A stretch of DNA of 64,000 bases from Leptodactylus fallax (taxonomy: Eukaryota > Chordata > Amphibia > Anura > Leptodactylidae): assembly GCA_947044405.1 (NCBI GenBank), contig CAMRHE010000012.1:7250001-7314000 (forward strand), written 5' to 3'. The translations under genes were made by a program, and so were the position numbers. Positions within the stretch are counted from its first letter, which is position 1. Every line of letters starts with the position of its first letter. The notes below the pieces were generated by a model. It searched no databases, was not told the DNA's origin, and worked only from the letters and a program-made list of their open reading frames with translations. Positions 14,303-25,374 of the stretch are shown here, one piece after another.

Positions 14303-14346
14303 GCTCTACGCGTTTCCTCTATGCAACCCATAGGTTCATCAGGAGC
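14303..14346 (-). ncRNA. Hammerhead-ribozyme-like motif, type I layout
   Basis: On the minus strand: helix I strand GCTC, core CTGATGA (14336-14342), a helix II with arms CTATG and CATAG closing a GGTTG loop, then GAAA (14313-14316), a minimal CGCG helix III loop, the TA cleavage-site dinucleotide and the helix I partner GAGC (14303-14306). All invariant core bases C-U-G-A-N-G-A and G-A-A-A are present and helix I is perfectly paired over 4 bp. The two pairs of helix II next to the core are mismatched (A-G and C-A), so activity is doubtful. Self-cleavage of retroelement RNA is the known role in Penelope-like elements. Confidence 0.55.
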
Positions 14347-15105
14347 GATATTCACTAAAGTCAGGAACCATATTACCCTAACTTCCCCTACTGATAACTG
14401 CCAAATCCCATTACTATTCTATTGATGAAGAATATTGTTGTGCAGTAATAACCGCAGTTCCCAGTAGCACTGATGGTGTGCTCCCGGTACTTCATGTAGT
14501 GTGTCGCTTTTGTAGCGGTCATGTATCCTAACTGACAGAGTTAGTAATGGTATAGTGGGTTCCTAAATCAGGGGGAACCGACTATTTGGACTATTATATC
14601 GTCCTCGGATTAATGTGAAGGGGCGGTGTTGGCTGTTACCTATATTAAAGATATACAGGTTGCAGCTGCCTTATTTTCTGGTCAAGTGAGAGGGGGGAAA
14701 TAATTTATGGTGCACCCCTGGTACAGAACTTGGTATGATAGTTTTATAGCAATCCAGAGTTTGATAATTGTTTGCCACCTGTGGGATATTTAACCCTGCT
14801 TTTCTGTTCGGTCAAAAATGACCGAATTTGAAATTTGATATTTTTTAAAATATTCATTATGCGGTTCTGAAACTTGTGGTTCATTGACTTTTCCTCATTT
14901 GAGGGGTTCTTACTAATAGCAATTTTTATTTATTTATTTTTTGTTTACTTTTTGCTCCACGTCTTTTTTTACACTTGTACTATTCGCTCACAAATGACCG
15001 ATAGCCTTTTATACTAATCTCCAGCCATTTTTTAAAAAAAATAAAGGAGTTATAATCTCATTTTGGTCTATATAGTTCATCTACTACTATTTATCAATTT
15101 ATCTA

Positions 15106-16672
15106 CAGTCATGGCCAAAAGTTTTGAGAATGACACAAATATGATATTTTCACATGATCTGCTGCCCTCTGGTTTTTATGTGTGTTTGTCAGATGTTTTT
15201 ATCACATACAGAAATATAATTGCATTCATATTATGAGTAACAGAAGCTTATATTGACAGTTAGAATGAGTTAATGCAGCAAGTCAATATTTGCAGTGTTG
15301 GCCCTTCTTCTTCAGGACCTCTGCAATTCTCCCTGGCATGCTCTCAATCAACTTCTGGACCAAATCCTGACTGATAGCAGTCCATTCTTGCAGAATCAAT
15401 GCTTTAATTTTGTCTGAATTTGTTGGTTTTTGTTTGTCCACCCGTCTCTTGATGATTGACCACAAGTTCTCAATGGGATTAAGATCTGGGGAGTTTCCAG
15501 GCCATGGACCCAAAATCTCTATGTTTTGTTCCCTGAGCCATTTAGTTATCACCTTTGCTTTATGGCAAGGTGCTCCATCATGCTGGAAAAGGCATTGTTG
15601 AGCGCCAAACTGCTCTTGGACGGTTGGGAGAAGTTGCTCTTGGAGGACATTCTGGTACCATTCTTTATTCATGGCTGTGTTTTTAGGCAAGACTGTGAGA
15701 GAGCCGATTCCCTTGGCTGAGAAGCAACCCCACACATGAATGGTTTCAGGATGCTTTACAGTTGGCATGAGACAAGACTGGTGGTAGCGCTCACCTCTTC
15801 TTCTCCAAATAAGCTGTTTTCCAGATGTTCCAAACAATCGAAAAGGGGATTCATCAGAGAAAATGACTTTCCCCCAGTCCTCAGCAGTCCACTCCCTGTA
15901 CCTTTTGCAGAATATCAGTCTGTCCCTGATGTTTTTTCTGGAGAGAAGTGGCTTCTTTACTGCCCTCCTTGAGACCAGGCCTTGCTCCAAGAGTCTCCGC
16001 CTCACAGTGCGTGCAGATGCACTCACACCTGCCTGCTGCCATTCCTCAGCAAGCTCTGCACTGTTGGTAGCCCGATCCCGCAGCTGAAACACTTTGAAGA
16101 GACGGTCCTGCCGCTTGCTGGTCTTTCTTGGGCGCCCTGGAGCCTTTTTGGCACCAATGGAACCTCTCTTCTTGAAGTTCTTGATGATGCGATAGATTGT
16201 TGACTGAGGTGCAATCTTTTTAGCTGCAATACTCTTCCCAGTTAGGCCATTTTTGTGCAGTGCAATGATGACTGCACGTGTTTCTTTAGAGATAACCATG
16301 GTTAACAGAAGAGAAACAATGATGGCAAGCACCAGCCTCCTTTTAAAGTGTCCAGTGGTGTCATTCTTACTTAATCATGACAGATTGATCTCCAGCCCTG
16401 TCCTCATCAACACCCACACCTGTGTTAATGGAGCAATCACTGAAACGATGTTAGGTGGTCCTTTTAAGGCAGGGCTGCAATGATGTTGAAATGTGTTTTG
16501 GGGGATAAAGTTCATTTTCTAGGCAAATATTGACTTTGCAAGTAATTTCTGTTAAGCTGATCACTCTTTATAACATTCTGGAGTATATGCAAATTGCCAT
16601 TAGAAAAACTGAAGCAGTAGACTTTGTAAAAATTAATATTTGTATCATTCTCAAAACTTTTGGCCATGACTG
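15106..16672 (-). mobile_element. Tc1/mariner element 2, DD35E, apparently intact
   Basis: Inverted ends CAGTCATGGCCAAAAGTTTT of about 37 bp match with one difference by eye, flanked by TA at 15104-15105 and 16673-16674. The single gene is open over the full expected length. It lies within the piggyBac copy, which lies within the Penelope-like repeat, so it is the youngest layer of the nest. The near-identical ends and open frame suggest a recent, possibly active insertion. Confidence 0.93.
15283..16299 (-). CDS. Tc1/mariner transposase, full length
   Basis: DDE cut-and-paste transposase that binds the element's inverted ends and moves it to TA sites in the nucleus. The start is taken at the Met of MVISKETR (338 residues, the usual Tc1 length); an in-frame Met 11 codons upstream gives a hydrophobic leader that is not typical. 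The N-terminal half has the two helix-turn-helix units (KNGLTGKSIA..., later ASARTVRRRL) separated by a GRPRKTSKRQ AT-hook-like linker. Catalytic residues: Asp in FSDESPF, Asp in FQHDGAPCH, Glu in [12 protein letters not shown] count 35 residues between the second Asp and the Glu (DD35E), not the 34 of the other Tc1 copies here. No stop or frameshift. Confidence 0.93.
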   Translation of the reverse strand: MVISKETRAVIIALHKNGLTGKSIAAKKIAPQSTIYRIIKNFKKRGSIGAKKAPGRPRKTSKRQDRLFKVFQLRDRATNSAELAEEWQQAGVSASARTVRRRLLEQGLVSRRAVKKPLLSRKNIRDRLIFCKRYREWTAEDWGKVIFSDESPFRLFGTSGKQLIWRRRGERYHQSCLMPTVKHPETIHVWGCFSAKGIGSLTVLPKNTAMNKEWYQNVLQEQLLPTVQEQFGAQQCLFQHDGAPCHKAKVITKWLREQNIEILGPWPGNSPDLNPIENLWSIIKRRVDKQKPTNSDKIKALILQEWTAISQDLVQKLIESMPGRIAEVLKKKGQHCKY

Positions 16673-16674
16673 TA

Positions 16675-17010
16675 GGTCCTTTACATTACAATGCCACAAA
16701 AGGGGCAGTTGATACTCTAGATCAACTCATAGGCACTTACACCTGTAAACGCAAAACTAATTGGTGGCCAATGGTTGTTTTTTACAACATTCTTGATGTG
16801 TCGGCGTACAATGCATTTGTGTTATGGCGTGAAATAGACCCAAATTGGAAAAAAAATAAACTATATAAAAGAAGAATTTTTTTAGAGGAGTTGGGAAAAT
16901 CACTGGTTAGGCCATATATTGAACACCCAGAGATGATGGAGCTGCAGCCATTGTCGACAAATGCAAACAGTAAATTTAGCACCTTGAACCTTATTTCACA
17001 TTTTATATAG
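16675..17010 (+). pseudogene. piggyBac transposase C-terminal remnant
   Basis: Starts directly after the Tc1 insertion and matches the end of the piggyBac catalytic region: YNATKGAVDTLDQL, then YTCKRKTNWWPM and FYNILDVSAYNAFVLW. The upstream catalytic Asp motifs are absent, and there is no cysteine-rich C-terminal domain before the stop at 17010. Sequence left of the Tc1 is AT-rich 5' flank, so most of the gene was deleted before or during decay. Confidence 0.85.
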
Positions 17011-17788
17011 AAAAAACTAACTTTTTATTTTTATTTATTTATTTTTTAATATATTTACATACAGTTTGATGTTATTATTTATAGTTTACAGTTTTATAAA
17101 GATTTTTTTTTTGTGCAAATGTGCAATATGCATGAATAATGCAATAAGGTCATGTAACATTTTTTGACGCAAAAAAAATAAAAATTAAGTTTTTGATTTC
17201 ATTTTTCATTTGTTTATGAACAACCATGTTCACATACAGTATAATAATGCAAAAGAAATTCAAATAAAACACTTAGTTAAAAATCCAGACTTTAATAGGC
17301 CCGGTCAAAAATGTCCGAAACATTATATGTGTATAGTAAAACCGAACAGAACAGCAGGGTTAATATAGATTTGTTTTAGTACCAGCAATATATATGTATG
17401 GGATTTCTGTCACGCCTATAGGGGGCTCCAAGACTGGGTAAGATGTGCTGTGAGTACAATTAGTTAGTGGAATCATGGCACCGTATTTATTCAGTATACT
17501 GTGGAATTAAAGGGTCATTTAGATAGGTCAATAACGTGTGGGTTATCCCTAGTTGATATTGCTGTGGAGTGTGGGGGCAGGTAAACAAGAAGCCCTGGCT
17601 CGGATAAGCAGTTTGTTTAAACCTTTATGATGTATTTAGGTGATGCAAACATAGGATACTACAGATTGTGTATTTTATGGTATTGGACGTCCGCTTGGAG
17701 ATTTTTTTATATTTTTTATTATTAAAAGTTAAGTTTTATCTTAATATTTGTACCATTCAGTATCTGTGAAGTGAGATGTAGGGTTGTA

Positions 17789-18374
17789 GTTACAAACGAG
17801 ATGGTCTAGTATGAATATGGTTAAATGATGTGACATGACAAGGACGCTCAGCATACAGCAAATGCAATGTTTCAAATAGCCCTTGTCAGTTCTCTCTATA
17901 GCAGTGTCAGACACAGTGTCCTCTTAACAGAAAAACTGAGGGTCATGTTTTGAAAAGGGGAGTCTTAAAGGGTACCTGAGTTTTCTTGAAAAGTTGAAAT
18001 ATGTGCAGGGTCTTGGTGGGCACTCTGTTCTATGACTGTATAAGCCTTCATACATGGTGTCATCAGTTTTTTTTGCTGCTAATGTCCCCATTTTGGCTGA
18101 AGCACATTTTGCATTCTACTTTGAAGGTGTAGGGGTGTACAATAAAGAGCAAACTGTCCCCTCCCGTATCCATTATAACTAGTTTGGTTTGCTTACATGT
18201 TATTCTGCCAGGAGTAACTGTAACACAACAAAGAAATAGCTGAGAGAAGCCCAAGTAACCATCATATAAGGGATCCAGGAACAATGAACTGCAAATACAA
18301 GGCAAATACATGCATGTAGCCACTTCATTCTAGCATCTACAATGCAGGCACGACACAGGAAAAAATCTATGAGC
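17789..18374. other. Unassigned DNA
   Basis: No gene or paired repeat recognised between the nested complex and the next LTR-like block. Confidence 0.6.
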
Positions 18375-18941
18375 TGTCAGGAAATAATATCCCTTCTGTA
18401 ACCACACAAGCAGCCATAAGTGTTATGGTTAGATGCAAGGCCACAATAAAAGCAATAACAAGCAATCAGCTGATAACTGCGAGCAGTAGAGACAGCTATC
18501 TACAACCAGAACACCTCTGTGAGTCAAGATAGATCCCCAGACGCCTTCACCAGAGCAAGGAAAGATGGGCTTTGCAGGATCTGGGGATCTGAATTGTCAC
18601 CAAACAGATAAATGTACTAAAAGTAAATGCACTGCTGCAGCAACCAACACAAGGACCGCTCAAACTTACAAAGTGGTGTGGACAGAAGAGAAGTCATACA
18701 GCAGGGTCAAAACCAGGAGAAAGGAATACGTAGAGGCTGGAGACAAAAGTGATTTCTGAGAAACTAGCCAAAAGGTCAAAAATCTAGCTGGAATGTCACA
18801 AAAGAATCAAAAAGCGAAAGAGGAATCCAAAAGCAAGCCAGAGGTCAGTAATCAAACAGGTATTCACAGACAAGATGAGAGCCAAGCCAATCAAACGTCG
18901 GCATCCTTAAAGAGGCAGCAGCTGAAGGGACACTCCTGACA
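18375..18941 (-). mobile_element. Probable solo Ty3/gypsy-type LTR
   Basis: The block begins TGTCAGGA and ends TCCTGACA, a perfect 8-bp inverted terminus with TG...CA. Read on the minus strand the body (short T- and CTGG-rich phrases such as GACCTCTGGCTTGCTTT) resembles in style the gypsy LTR at 61312. I see no target duplication and no second copy, so the assignment is tentative. Confidence 0.4.
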
Positions 18942-19429
18942 ATAAGTACATACAAGTACATAGAAGACTTGTATCTTACATTATAAGGTGTGAGATGTGC
19001 ATAATGTTTAGTCTGAAGTTTGCAGACATGTCTGTTCAGGCTGTGAGGAGAATCAGACTCTCCCATTTGCATTCACCCCTCCTCTCTTTTTTCAGGCAAA
19101 AAGCAGCAAAAATATTTAATTAAAGTGTATTACATGTTCGTCCAGAATCACATGCTCTGTCAAATGAGACTAAGTTGTCTGAAAAGTTAGTGACCATCTA
19201 AAACTATCCTAGCCCTAAGTCATCTGAAGAAATCCAGAAAAAATAATTTGAGCGCAAAAACTTTGCTCAAGGGAATGCCATGGGTCTACAAATGTGTCTC
19301 GTTGAAGTGTCAGTGTCCAGAATGTCCACTGTAGAAGGAATGAACATTAACTGTAACATTGCAGAAGTTTCCCACCAAGAATGTTTTTGACCGTTTGTCC
19401 AAATATGTAATTTACTTATTGGACTGATA
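18942..19429. other. Unassigned DNA
   Basis: No gene or repeat structure recognised. Confidence 0.6.
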
Positions 19430-19640
19430 CAGTGGGGGAAAAAAAGTATTTAGTCAGCCACCAATTGTGCAAGTTCTCCCACTTAAAAAGATAAGAGAGG
19501 CCTGTAATTGACATCATAGGTAGACCTCAACTATGAGAGACAAAATGAGAAAACAAATCCAGAAAATCACATTGTCTGATTTTTAAAGAATTTATTTGCA
19601 AATTATGGTGGAAAATAAGTATTTGGTCAATAACAAAAGT

Positions 19641-20667
19641 TCATCTCAATACTTTGTTATATATCCTTTGTTGGCAATGACAGAAATCAAACGTTTTCTG
19701 TAAGTCTTCACAAGGTTGGCACACACTGTTGCTGGTATGTTGACCCATTCCTCCATGCAGATCTCCTCTAGAGCAGTGATGTTTTGGGGCTATCGCTGGG
19801 CAACACGGACTTTCAACTCCCTCCAAAGGTTTTCTATGGGGTTGAGATCTGGAGACTGGCTAGGCCACTCCAGGGCCTTGAAATGCTTCTTACGAAGCCA
19901 CTCCTTCGTTGTCCTGGCGGTGTGCTTGGGATCATTGTCATGCTGAAAGACCCAGCCACGTTTCATCTTCAATGCCCTTGCTGATGGAAGGAGGTTTGCA
20001 CTCAAAATTTCACGATACATGGCCCCATTCATTCTTTCATGTACAAGGATCAGTCTTCCTGGTCCCTTTGCAGAGAAACAGCCCCAAAGCATGATGTTGC
20101 CACCCCCATGCTTCATAGTAGGTATGGTGTTCTTTGGATGTAACTCAGCATTCACTCTTCTCCAAACACGACGAGTTGTGTTTCTACCAAACAGTTCTAC
20201 TTTGGTTTCATCTGACCATATGACATTCTCCCAATACTCTTCTGGAACATCCAAATGCTCTCTAGCAAACTTTAGACGGCCCGGATATGTACTGGCTTAA
20301 TCAGGGGGATATGTCTGGCACTGCAGGATCTGAGTCCTTGGCGGCATAGTGTGTTACTGAAGGTAGCCTTTGTTACATTAGTCACAGCTTTCTGCAGGTC
20401 ATTCACTAGGTCCCCCCGTGTGGTTCTGGGCTTTTTGCTCACCGTTCTTGTGATCATTTAGACCCCAAGGGGTGAGATCTTGCGTGGAGCCCCTGACTGA
20501 GGGAGATTATCAGCAGTCTTGTATGTCTTCCATTTTCTCATTATTGCTCCCACAGTTGATTTCTTCACAACAAGCTGCTTGCCTATTGCAGATTCAGTCT
20601 TCCCAGCCTGATGCAGGTCTACAATTTTGTTTCTGGTGTCCTTCCACAGCTCTTTGGTCTTCACCAT
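19641..20667 (-). pseudogene. Tc1 (DD34E) transposase, broken
   Basis: Starts [15 protein letters not shown] at 20667 and runs toward 19641 across frames broken near 20457, about 20255-20300 and about 19800. Visible parts: N-terminal helix-turn-helix ([17 protein letters not shown]), Asp in [10 protein letters not shown], Asp in [11 protein letters not shown], Glu in [15 protein letters not shown] (34 residues apart). Several frameshifts make it non-functional. Product would have been a nuclear TA-specific transposase. Confidence 0.88.
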
Positions 20668-20689
20668 AGTGGAGTTTGGAGTGTTACTG

Positions 20690-21836
20690 TGTAAGATGGG
20701 GAAACAGCCCTCATGTTATGAATGTAACTGTTTCTGTAGATAAGTTTATTTTTTTTTATAAACTGACATTTGTTTGTTTGACCACAAAAGGCCACTGTTA
20801 CCTCAGAAATAGAAGAGACTGTAATTCTGTAATTCTGTAATTCCCTGGAGTAGTGACGTGGAGACCCTGTTCTGCAGAGGAGGAACAAGAAGAGAGAGAG
20901 TGTGTCTGGCAGCCATTTTAGCTGTGTGTGCTTCTGAGCTTTTAGAAGAAGAAGGGCTGAAGTGAGAGGAAAAGACATTCTTAAAGGATTAGAGACATAT
21001 AACAAGAGTGTGCTGAAGCAGAGACTGTTCCAGGGTTTGCTCAGACAGCATCCTAAGGTGAAGATTGCTATCAAGGACCGGCTGAGAAGTGGCCCTGTCA
21101 GTGAGACCACATGTTTGGATGAGCCCTGCTTTCAGCGGTTCCAGAGAGAAACTACAAGGTACCCAACAAATCTGAAACAGTAAAAGAAGTAATTGTGCAC
21201 GCACCACATTAGATTTTTGGCGCAAATTGCTTGGGACTGAATAAGGGCCTGTAGTTAGACTAGTTAGGCATACACATCTTCACAGGCCACACTACTGGTA
21301 AATTATCTACCTATTCGGTAGTAAGGACTCAGAGAATTCTATTGAGTTGTAACTCCCAGAGTGGAGCTTCTGAGGAAGTCTAGAAGCGACATTTTATACG
21401 TTGTCATATTTCTTTGGGTTGCAAGCTGATCTACTATGATATTTACTCGGTTATACTTTGTTTGTGGGGAATAGGGGTATTTTGATAAGTTTGTAAGCTC
21501 TTGTGTTATACCGCCGGTGCCTCTATCACACTCATTGAATTGTTCCTGTGACTAGGGTGATAAAAAGGTAACAAGCTGCTGGTTAGTTGCAGCCTGCAGA
21601 TAGGTAAAAGCTTGGAGTTTATTGTAGCTACACATGAGAAGACACCGCGCTGTACAACACCAGGGTCTCAGCTTACTGGCTGAGTGTATGTAAATAGTTG
21701 AGAGTGTTTTTCTGGTAAATAGGTGTTACTGCACAAAGTAAAATCTTGTTTTTTTTTACTAAATTGATTTGGAGTTGCTTCCTTTGTTCGTGTCTTCGCT
21801 GTATCCTGGGGAGCCCACCCTGGTACACGGCTTACA
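20690..21836. mobile_element. Solo LTR (1147 bp) inserted in the Tc1 leader
   Basis: Ends are a perfect 6-bp inverted pair, TGTAAG...CTTACA, and the flanks ACTG (20686-20689 and 21837-21840) are a 4-bp duplication. Comparison with the uninterrupted copies at 28174 and 51001 shows the expected CACTCCAAA...CAGT leader sequence resumes exactly after the block. A 4-bp duplication with TG...CA termini is LTR-retroelement integration. No internal coding region remains. Orientation and family are not established. Confidence 0.75.
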
Positions 21837-22329
21837 ACTGTTTGAGGTTGGGTGTCTTTTATACTGATAACAATTTCAAACAGGTCCCATTACTACAGGT
21901 AATGAGTGGAGGACAGAGGAGCCTCTTAAAGAAGAGGTTACAGGTCTGTAAGAGCCAGAAATTTTGCTTGTTTGTAGGTGACCAAATACTTATTCTCCAC
22001 CATAATTTGCAAATAAATTCTTTAAAGATCAGACAATGTGATTTTCTATATATGTTTTCTCATTTTGTCTCTCATAGTTGAGGTCTACCTATGATGTCAG
22101 TTACAGGCATCTCTCATCTTTTTAAGTGGGAGAACTTGCACAATTGGTGGCTGACTGAATACTTTTTCCCCACTGTACAGTATTATATAAAATGGGGGGT
22201 AGGGGGGGAGAAATTGTCCCTCCCCCCCTCATTTTTCATATTTACACTACAAAAAATATTGAAAAGATATTAAAAGATACCAATTCTGTCTTGGTCAAAG
22301 TATAAAATGCAAATAAATATTTAAAATAT

Positions 22330-23350
22330 TTTAAAAGGTTGTGACATTTCACATTCCATGAAGCTTTATTACCCATAACAGTACATAACAGTACACAAAC
22401 ATATCAGTAATAAAATATGAATAAACAACAAAAGTACATATTCCTCTTGAGACTGTGCTCCACCTTTCCCTTGTACAGTAGCTCAAAACCTTCACCTTAA
22501 AGTCTCATATCCAACACAACCTTGTGCATTCCAAACCATCAAAGAGAACAAAATACTACTGCCCATACAGCAATTTAAAGAAAATGAAAAATAAGACATC
22601 CCTTTATCCATCATTACTTTAGTCTACAGTATGCAGGCAATTTCACTGTTAATTCTAACCAGGATGCCACCTCTGGAGAATAAAAAAAACAAAAAAACAA
22701 TACATTCCTTGCTCTATGAATTTCAGCTTTGAGGGGAAGAGTATTGCATATTGTAATCTGCATTTTCCTAGATTAGATTTGACATTAATAAACCCAGAAC
22801 ATTTCTTTTGAATTTCTTTGTCGAAGTCTGGAAACAACATCATTTTGGAGCCATTAAAAGACAATTCACTGAGCTCTCTAGCCTTAAGTAAAATGTAGTC
22901 GCTGTCCTATGAAGACAAACACTTCAGCAATAATAGTCTTGGTTTACTTCCTGATGGCGGCTGTTTCGGCGGAATTCTATGCGGTCTATCCACAAAGTTT
23001 ACAGACAGAACATTTTCCTCTCCAAAAGTCTGCACCAGCAGTCTTTATGAACTTGACCACATCGGCTTCCTGTACCTCCTTTGGGAATCCCAGACATCTA
23101 ACATAGTACATCCTTGAATATTTCTCAATTCAATTAGTTTTTCCATTAAGATTGTATTAGTTTGCACAGACTTTAGCCTCCTTAGATAGTTTCAGTACGT
23201 TATCCTCCAAGATATCACCAAGAGCCCTATACTCTGCTTTGCCTTGCACCCTCTTTTTTTTCTTGAATGGCCTTAGAAGGGCAGTCCCAAGAGTCACCTG
23301 TGAAAGCTTGTGAAAATTCCTATGCATTTTATGTTGCATTGCCACCACTC
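22330..23350 (-). pseudogene. L1-type LINE ORF1 relic, antisense
   Basis: On the minus strand, broken frames match the L1 ORF1 RNA-binding protein: a coiled-coil-like stretch (LEDNVLKLSKEAKVCANTN) near 23157-23240, then a PPSGSKPR segment near 22960 and LSFNGSKMMLFPDFDKEIQK at 22655-22864, followed by FPSKLKFIEQG. These correspond to the RRM and C-terminal domain of ORF1p. Multiple stops and frameshifts separate them. No ORF2 follows. Confidence 0.75.
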
Positions 23351-24536
23351 CTTAGGGGACTACTCAATAGGGAAACAAAAAGCTGTCTAATATCCCAATG
23401 TGTTCGGGTCCACAACGGTGGATCTCCTGGTCTGCATTACAAATCACACTGGTGGAAAGTCCTCTCTATCTATACTGGAGGGCACTGAGAATAGATCCAA
23501 CCTAAATTTATAGCTCAGTGTATGGGTGTTTCTTTATGTCATGCCCATTACTCTGTCAACATCATTCCCATCATTGATGCACCTCAATGCAGGGTTGGGT
23601 GGAAGGAAGTGAGGCTTTTGTGGTTAGGTATTGGGAGAGCCTGCAGACAGCCTGTGTAGAACAGTCAATGCAGCTTCATCATAGAGGAAATGAGATTGGG
23701 ACTTTTGGAGAGATAAAGAAGACATATAATCAGGGTCAACACATTGGTGGGCCCAGTGTAAAGGTTTCATAAGTGTGCTCCCACCATCACGACCTCTTAG
23801 ACATACCTGGCCCCCACATAGTATAATGCTCCTTATTGTCCTATATAATGGTGCATACTCATTAAGTTGTCCCCCCCAGTGGCCCCCTGAGACATTATAT
23901 TATAATTTACCTCTCCAGTTACCCTCAAACTATAATTCCCCCTCCAGTTACCCACACAATTCCATGTCCCCCTCCTAGTTTCCCCCATAGTTTCATGTCC
24001 TCTTCCAGTTACCCCCACAGTTTCATGTCCCCTCCTGGGGGTGATGTCACTACATCGCAGGTATTGCTCTCAAGACACCAGGAGTAAGAGGTAGAGGCCA
24101 ACTGCTGAAGCAGGGAGTAGATGGCTCCCATTGTATTCAATTCATTGGATAGCTCCCATTGTATTCAACTCATTTGAATCGGGATGGCCCTGAGCCACTA
24201 CCCAGAACAGCCGTATAGTTAAAGCAGATCAGAATGAGATTACATGGCACAATGGAAGAAAACGATTCCATTAATTTTGAGACAGAAAAGAATAACAAAA
24301 AAAAGCAGACATTTAGATTGTGAGCCCTATATGTGACAATGATCGACAATGTCAGTAAAGTGATGAGGAATATGTTGCTGCTATAAAACTATGATAAATA
24401 AATAAATAAATTACAGGGATCAGTCTCAAAATTGCACACAGTGCACATTTTGCATCTTTATAGCACTTTCTGATAGGTGTCCAGACAATGAGAATGAATT
24501 CCAATGAAATTCACCATATCAGATGTTGGTGACAAA
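23351..24536. other. Mostly unassigned; short tandem block and LINE/SINE tail
   Basis: About 23890-24035 holds three to four degenerate ~33-bp units with TCCAGTTACCC and CATAGTTTCATGTCC. About 24315-24412 resembles a common amphibian 3' tail (TTAGATTGTGAGCCCTATA ... ATAAATAAATAAAT), a decayed relative of the one at 56259. No gene seen. Confidence 0.5.
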
Positions 24537-25171
24537 CAGGGCCGGCATGCTGACTATGGCTTTTTTTTTTTTTTTAAATAGGCCCTGTTTACTTACCAGT
24601 CCCTGATCCTGCCTACGGCCGCTTTCCCTTCAGTCTACCATGGGGTCCCATGCGTCACATTGCTGTCAGCAACTGTGGGCAGAAGCACGGATCAGTAAGT
24701 AAGGCCAGGATCGTCCGGTGGTTTGGCTCAAACCAAATACATCCGACCCGAAACTGCTATTATTATACTGTGGGGTCTCTTCAGACCCCAGACTATAATA
24801 ATCAGAGGCCCAAGAAGGTGATAAAACATAAAAACCAGTGTTACTCTCCAGGGCTCCGGTGTGGTCTTCAGTCCTCTTCAATGACGTCACAGACGTCATA
24901 TGGGTCAGGCCAGCATCGTGATGCATAATGATGTTGGTGTAACCCACTGCTGTGATGTCATTAAAGAGGGCCAAAGACTGAGCAGGGAGTTGCGCCAGAG
25001 CCCAGGAGTAACATGTTTTTTTATGCTTGTCACCACCCCTGGGCCTCCGATCATTATATTTGGGGGTCTGAAAAGACACCCGAGTATAATAATCGTTTGT
25101 GGGTTGTGAACCCCAAAAATTTTGGATTCTGCCGAACCTGAAATTTTTGCAATATTTGCAAGGAACCCTGT

Positions 25172-25345
25172 AGGGGCCACTATGGGACATAATACTGTGT
25201 GAAGGGGCCACTGTAGGACATAATACTGTGTGGAGGGGCCGCTATGGGACATTATACTGTGTGCAGGGGCCACTATGGTACATTATACTGTGTGTATGGA
25301 CCACTGTGGGACATCATACTGTGTGCAGGGTCCACTATGGGACAA
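25172..25345. repeat. ~30-bp tandem repeat in element B
   Basis: About six units of GGGGCCACTATGGGACATAA followed by TACTGTGTG. The same unit is found in elements A and C. Confidence 0.92.
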
Positions 25346-25374
25346 TGAGACTGTTAACAGTATCAGTCCCTGTT

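Larger units (their letters stand above)
14794..17359 (+). mobile_element. piggyBac element, internally deleted, inserted at TTAA
   Basis: Flanked by TTAA at 14790-14793 and 17360-17363. Removing it restores the outer inverted arm exactly (GGATATTTAATATAG). Terminal inverted repeats start CCCTGCTTTTCTGTTCGG on the left and, as complement, CCCTGCTGTTCTGTTCGG on the right, followed by sub-terminal CGGTCAAAAATGACCG and its right-hand variant. Only the transposase C-terminus remains, so the copy is non-autonomous. It holds a younger Tc1/mariner element. Confidence 0.9.
13538..17771. mobile_element. Penelope-like inverted terminal-repeat element with 703-bp arms
   Basis: The left arm 13538-14240 is the inverted complement of 14499-14793 joined to 17364-17771, both 703 bp once the piggyBac insertion is removed; identity is well above 90% by eye. 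The 258-bp spacer carries a hammerhead-like motif. Inverted pLTRs, hammerhead motifs and a short one-sided tail are known for Penelope-like retroelements, so I assign it there by inference; no RT or GIY-YIG frame is present. Arm ends (AAAAGTTAAGTTTTAT) resemble those at 52617-53488. Confidence 0.6.
13483..17788. repeat. 15-bp flanking direct repeats of the nested complex
   Basis: AGATGTAGGGTTGTA is present at 13483-13497 and 17774-17788, just outside the inverted-arm element. It fits a target-site duplication of about 15 bp. About 40 bp on the left (13498-13537) lie between the duplication and the inverted arm and have no counterpart on the right. Confidence 0.7.
19430..22175 (-). mobile_element. 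Tc1 element 3, split by a solo LTR
   Basis: TA-flanked (19428-19429 and 22176-22177) with long inverted ends starting CAGTGGGGG and ending CCCCACTG; the arms run more than 100 bp (GTATTTAGTCAGCCACCAAT). It is the same family as the copies at 28174 and 51001. The gene lies on the minus strand. Its 5' leader is interrupted by a 1147-bp LTR at 20690-21836. Without that insertion the element is about 1.6 kb. Confidence 0.93.

Noticed and set aside
20661..21225. Frames of 73-149 codons inside the solo LTR
   Set aside because: They lie within an LTR, start and stop irregularly across its boundary and show no recognisable protein.
24666..25211. 181-codon minus-strand frame
   Set aside because: It lies over palindromes and tandem repeats of hAT-type element B; the open frame follows from the repeat composition.
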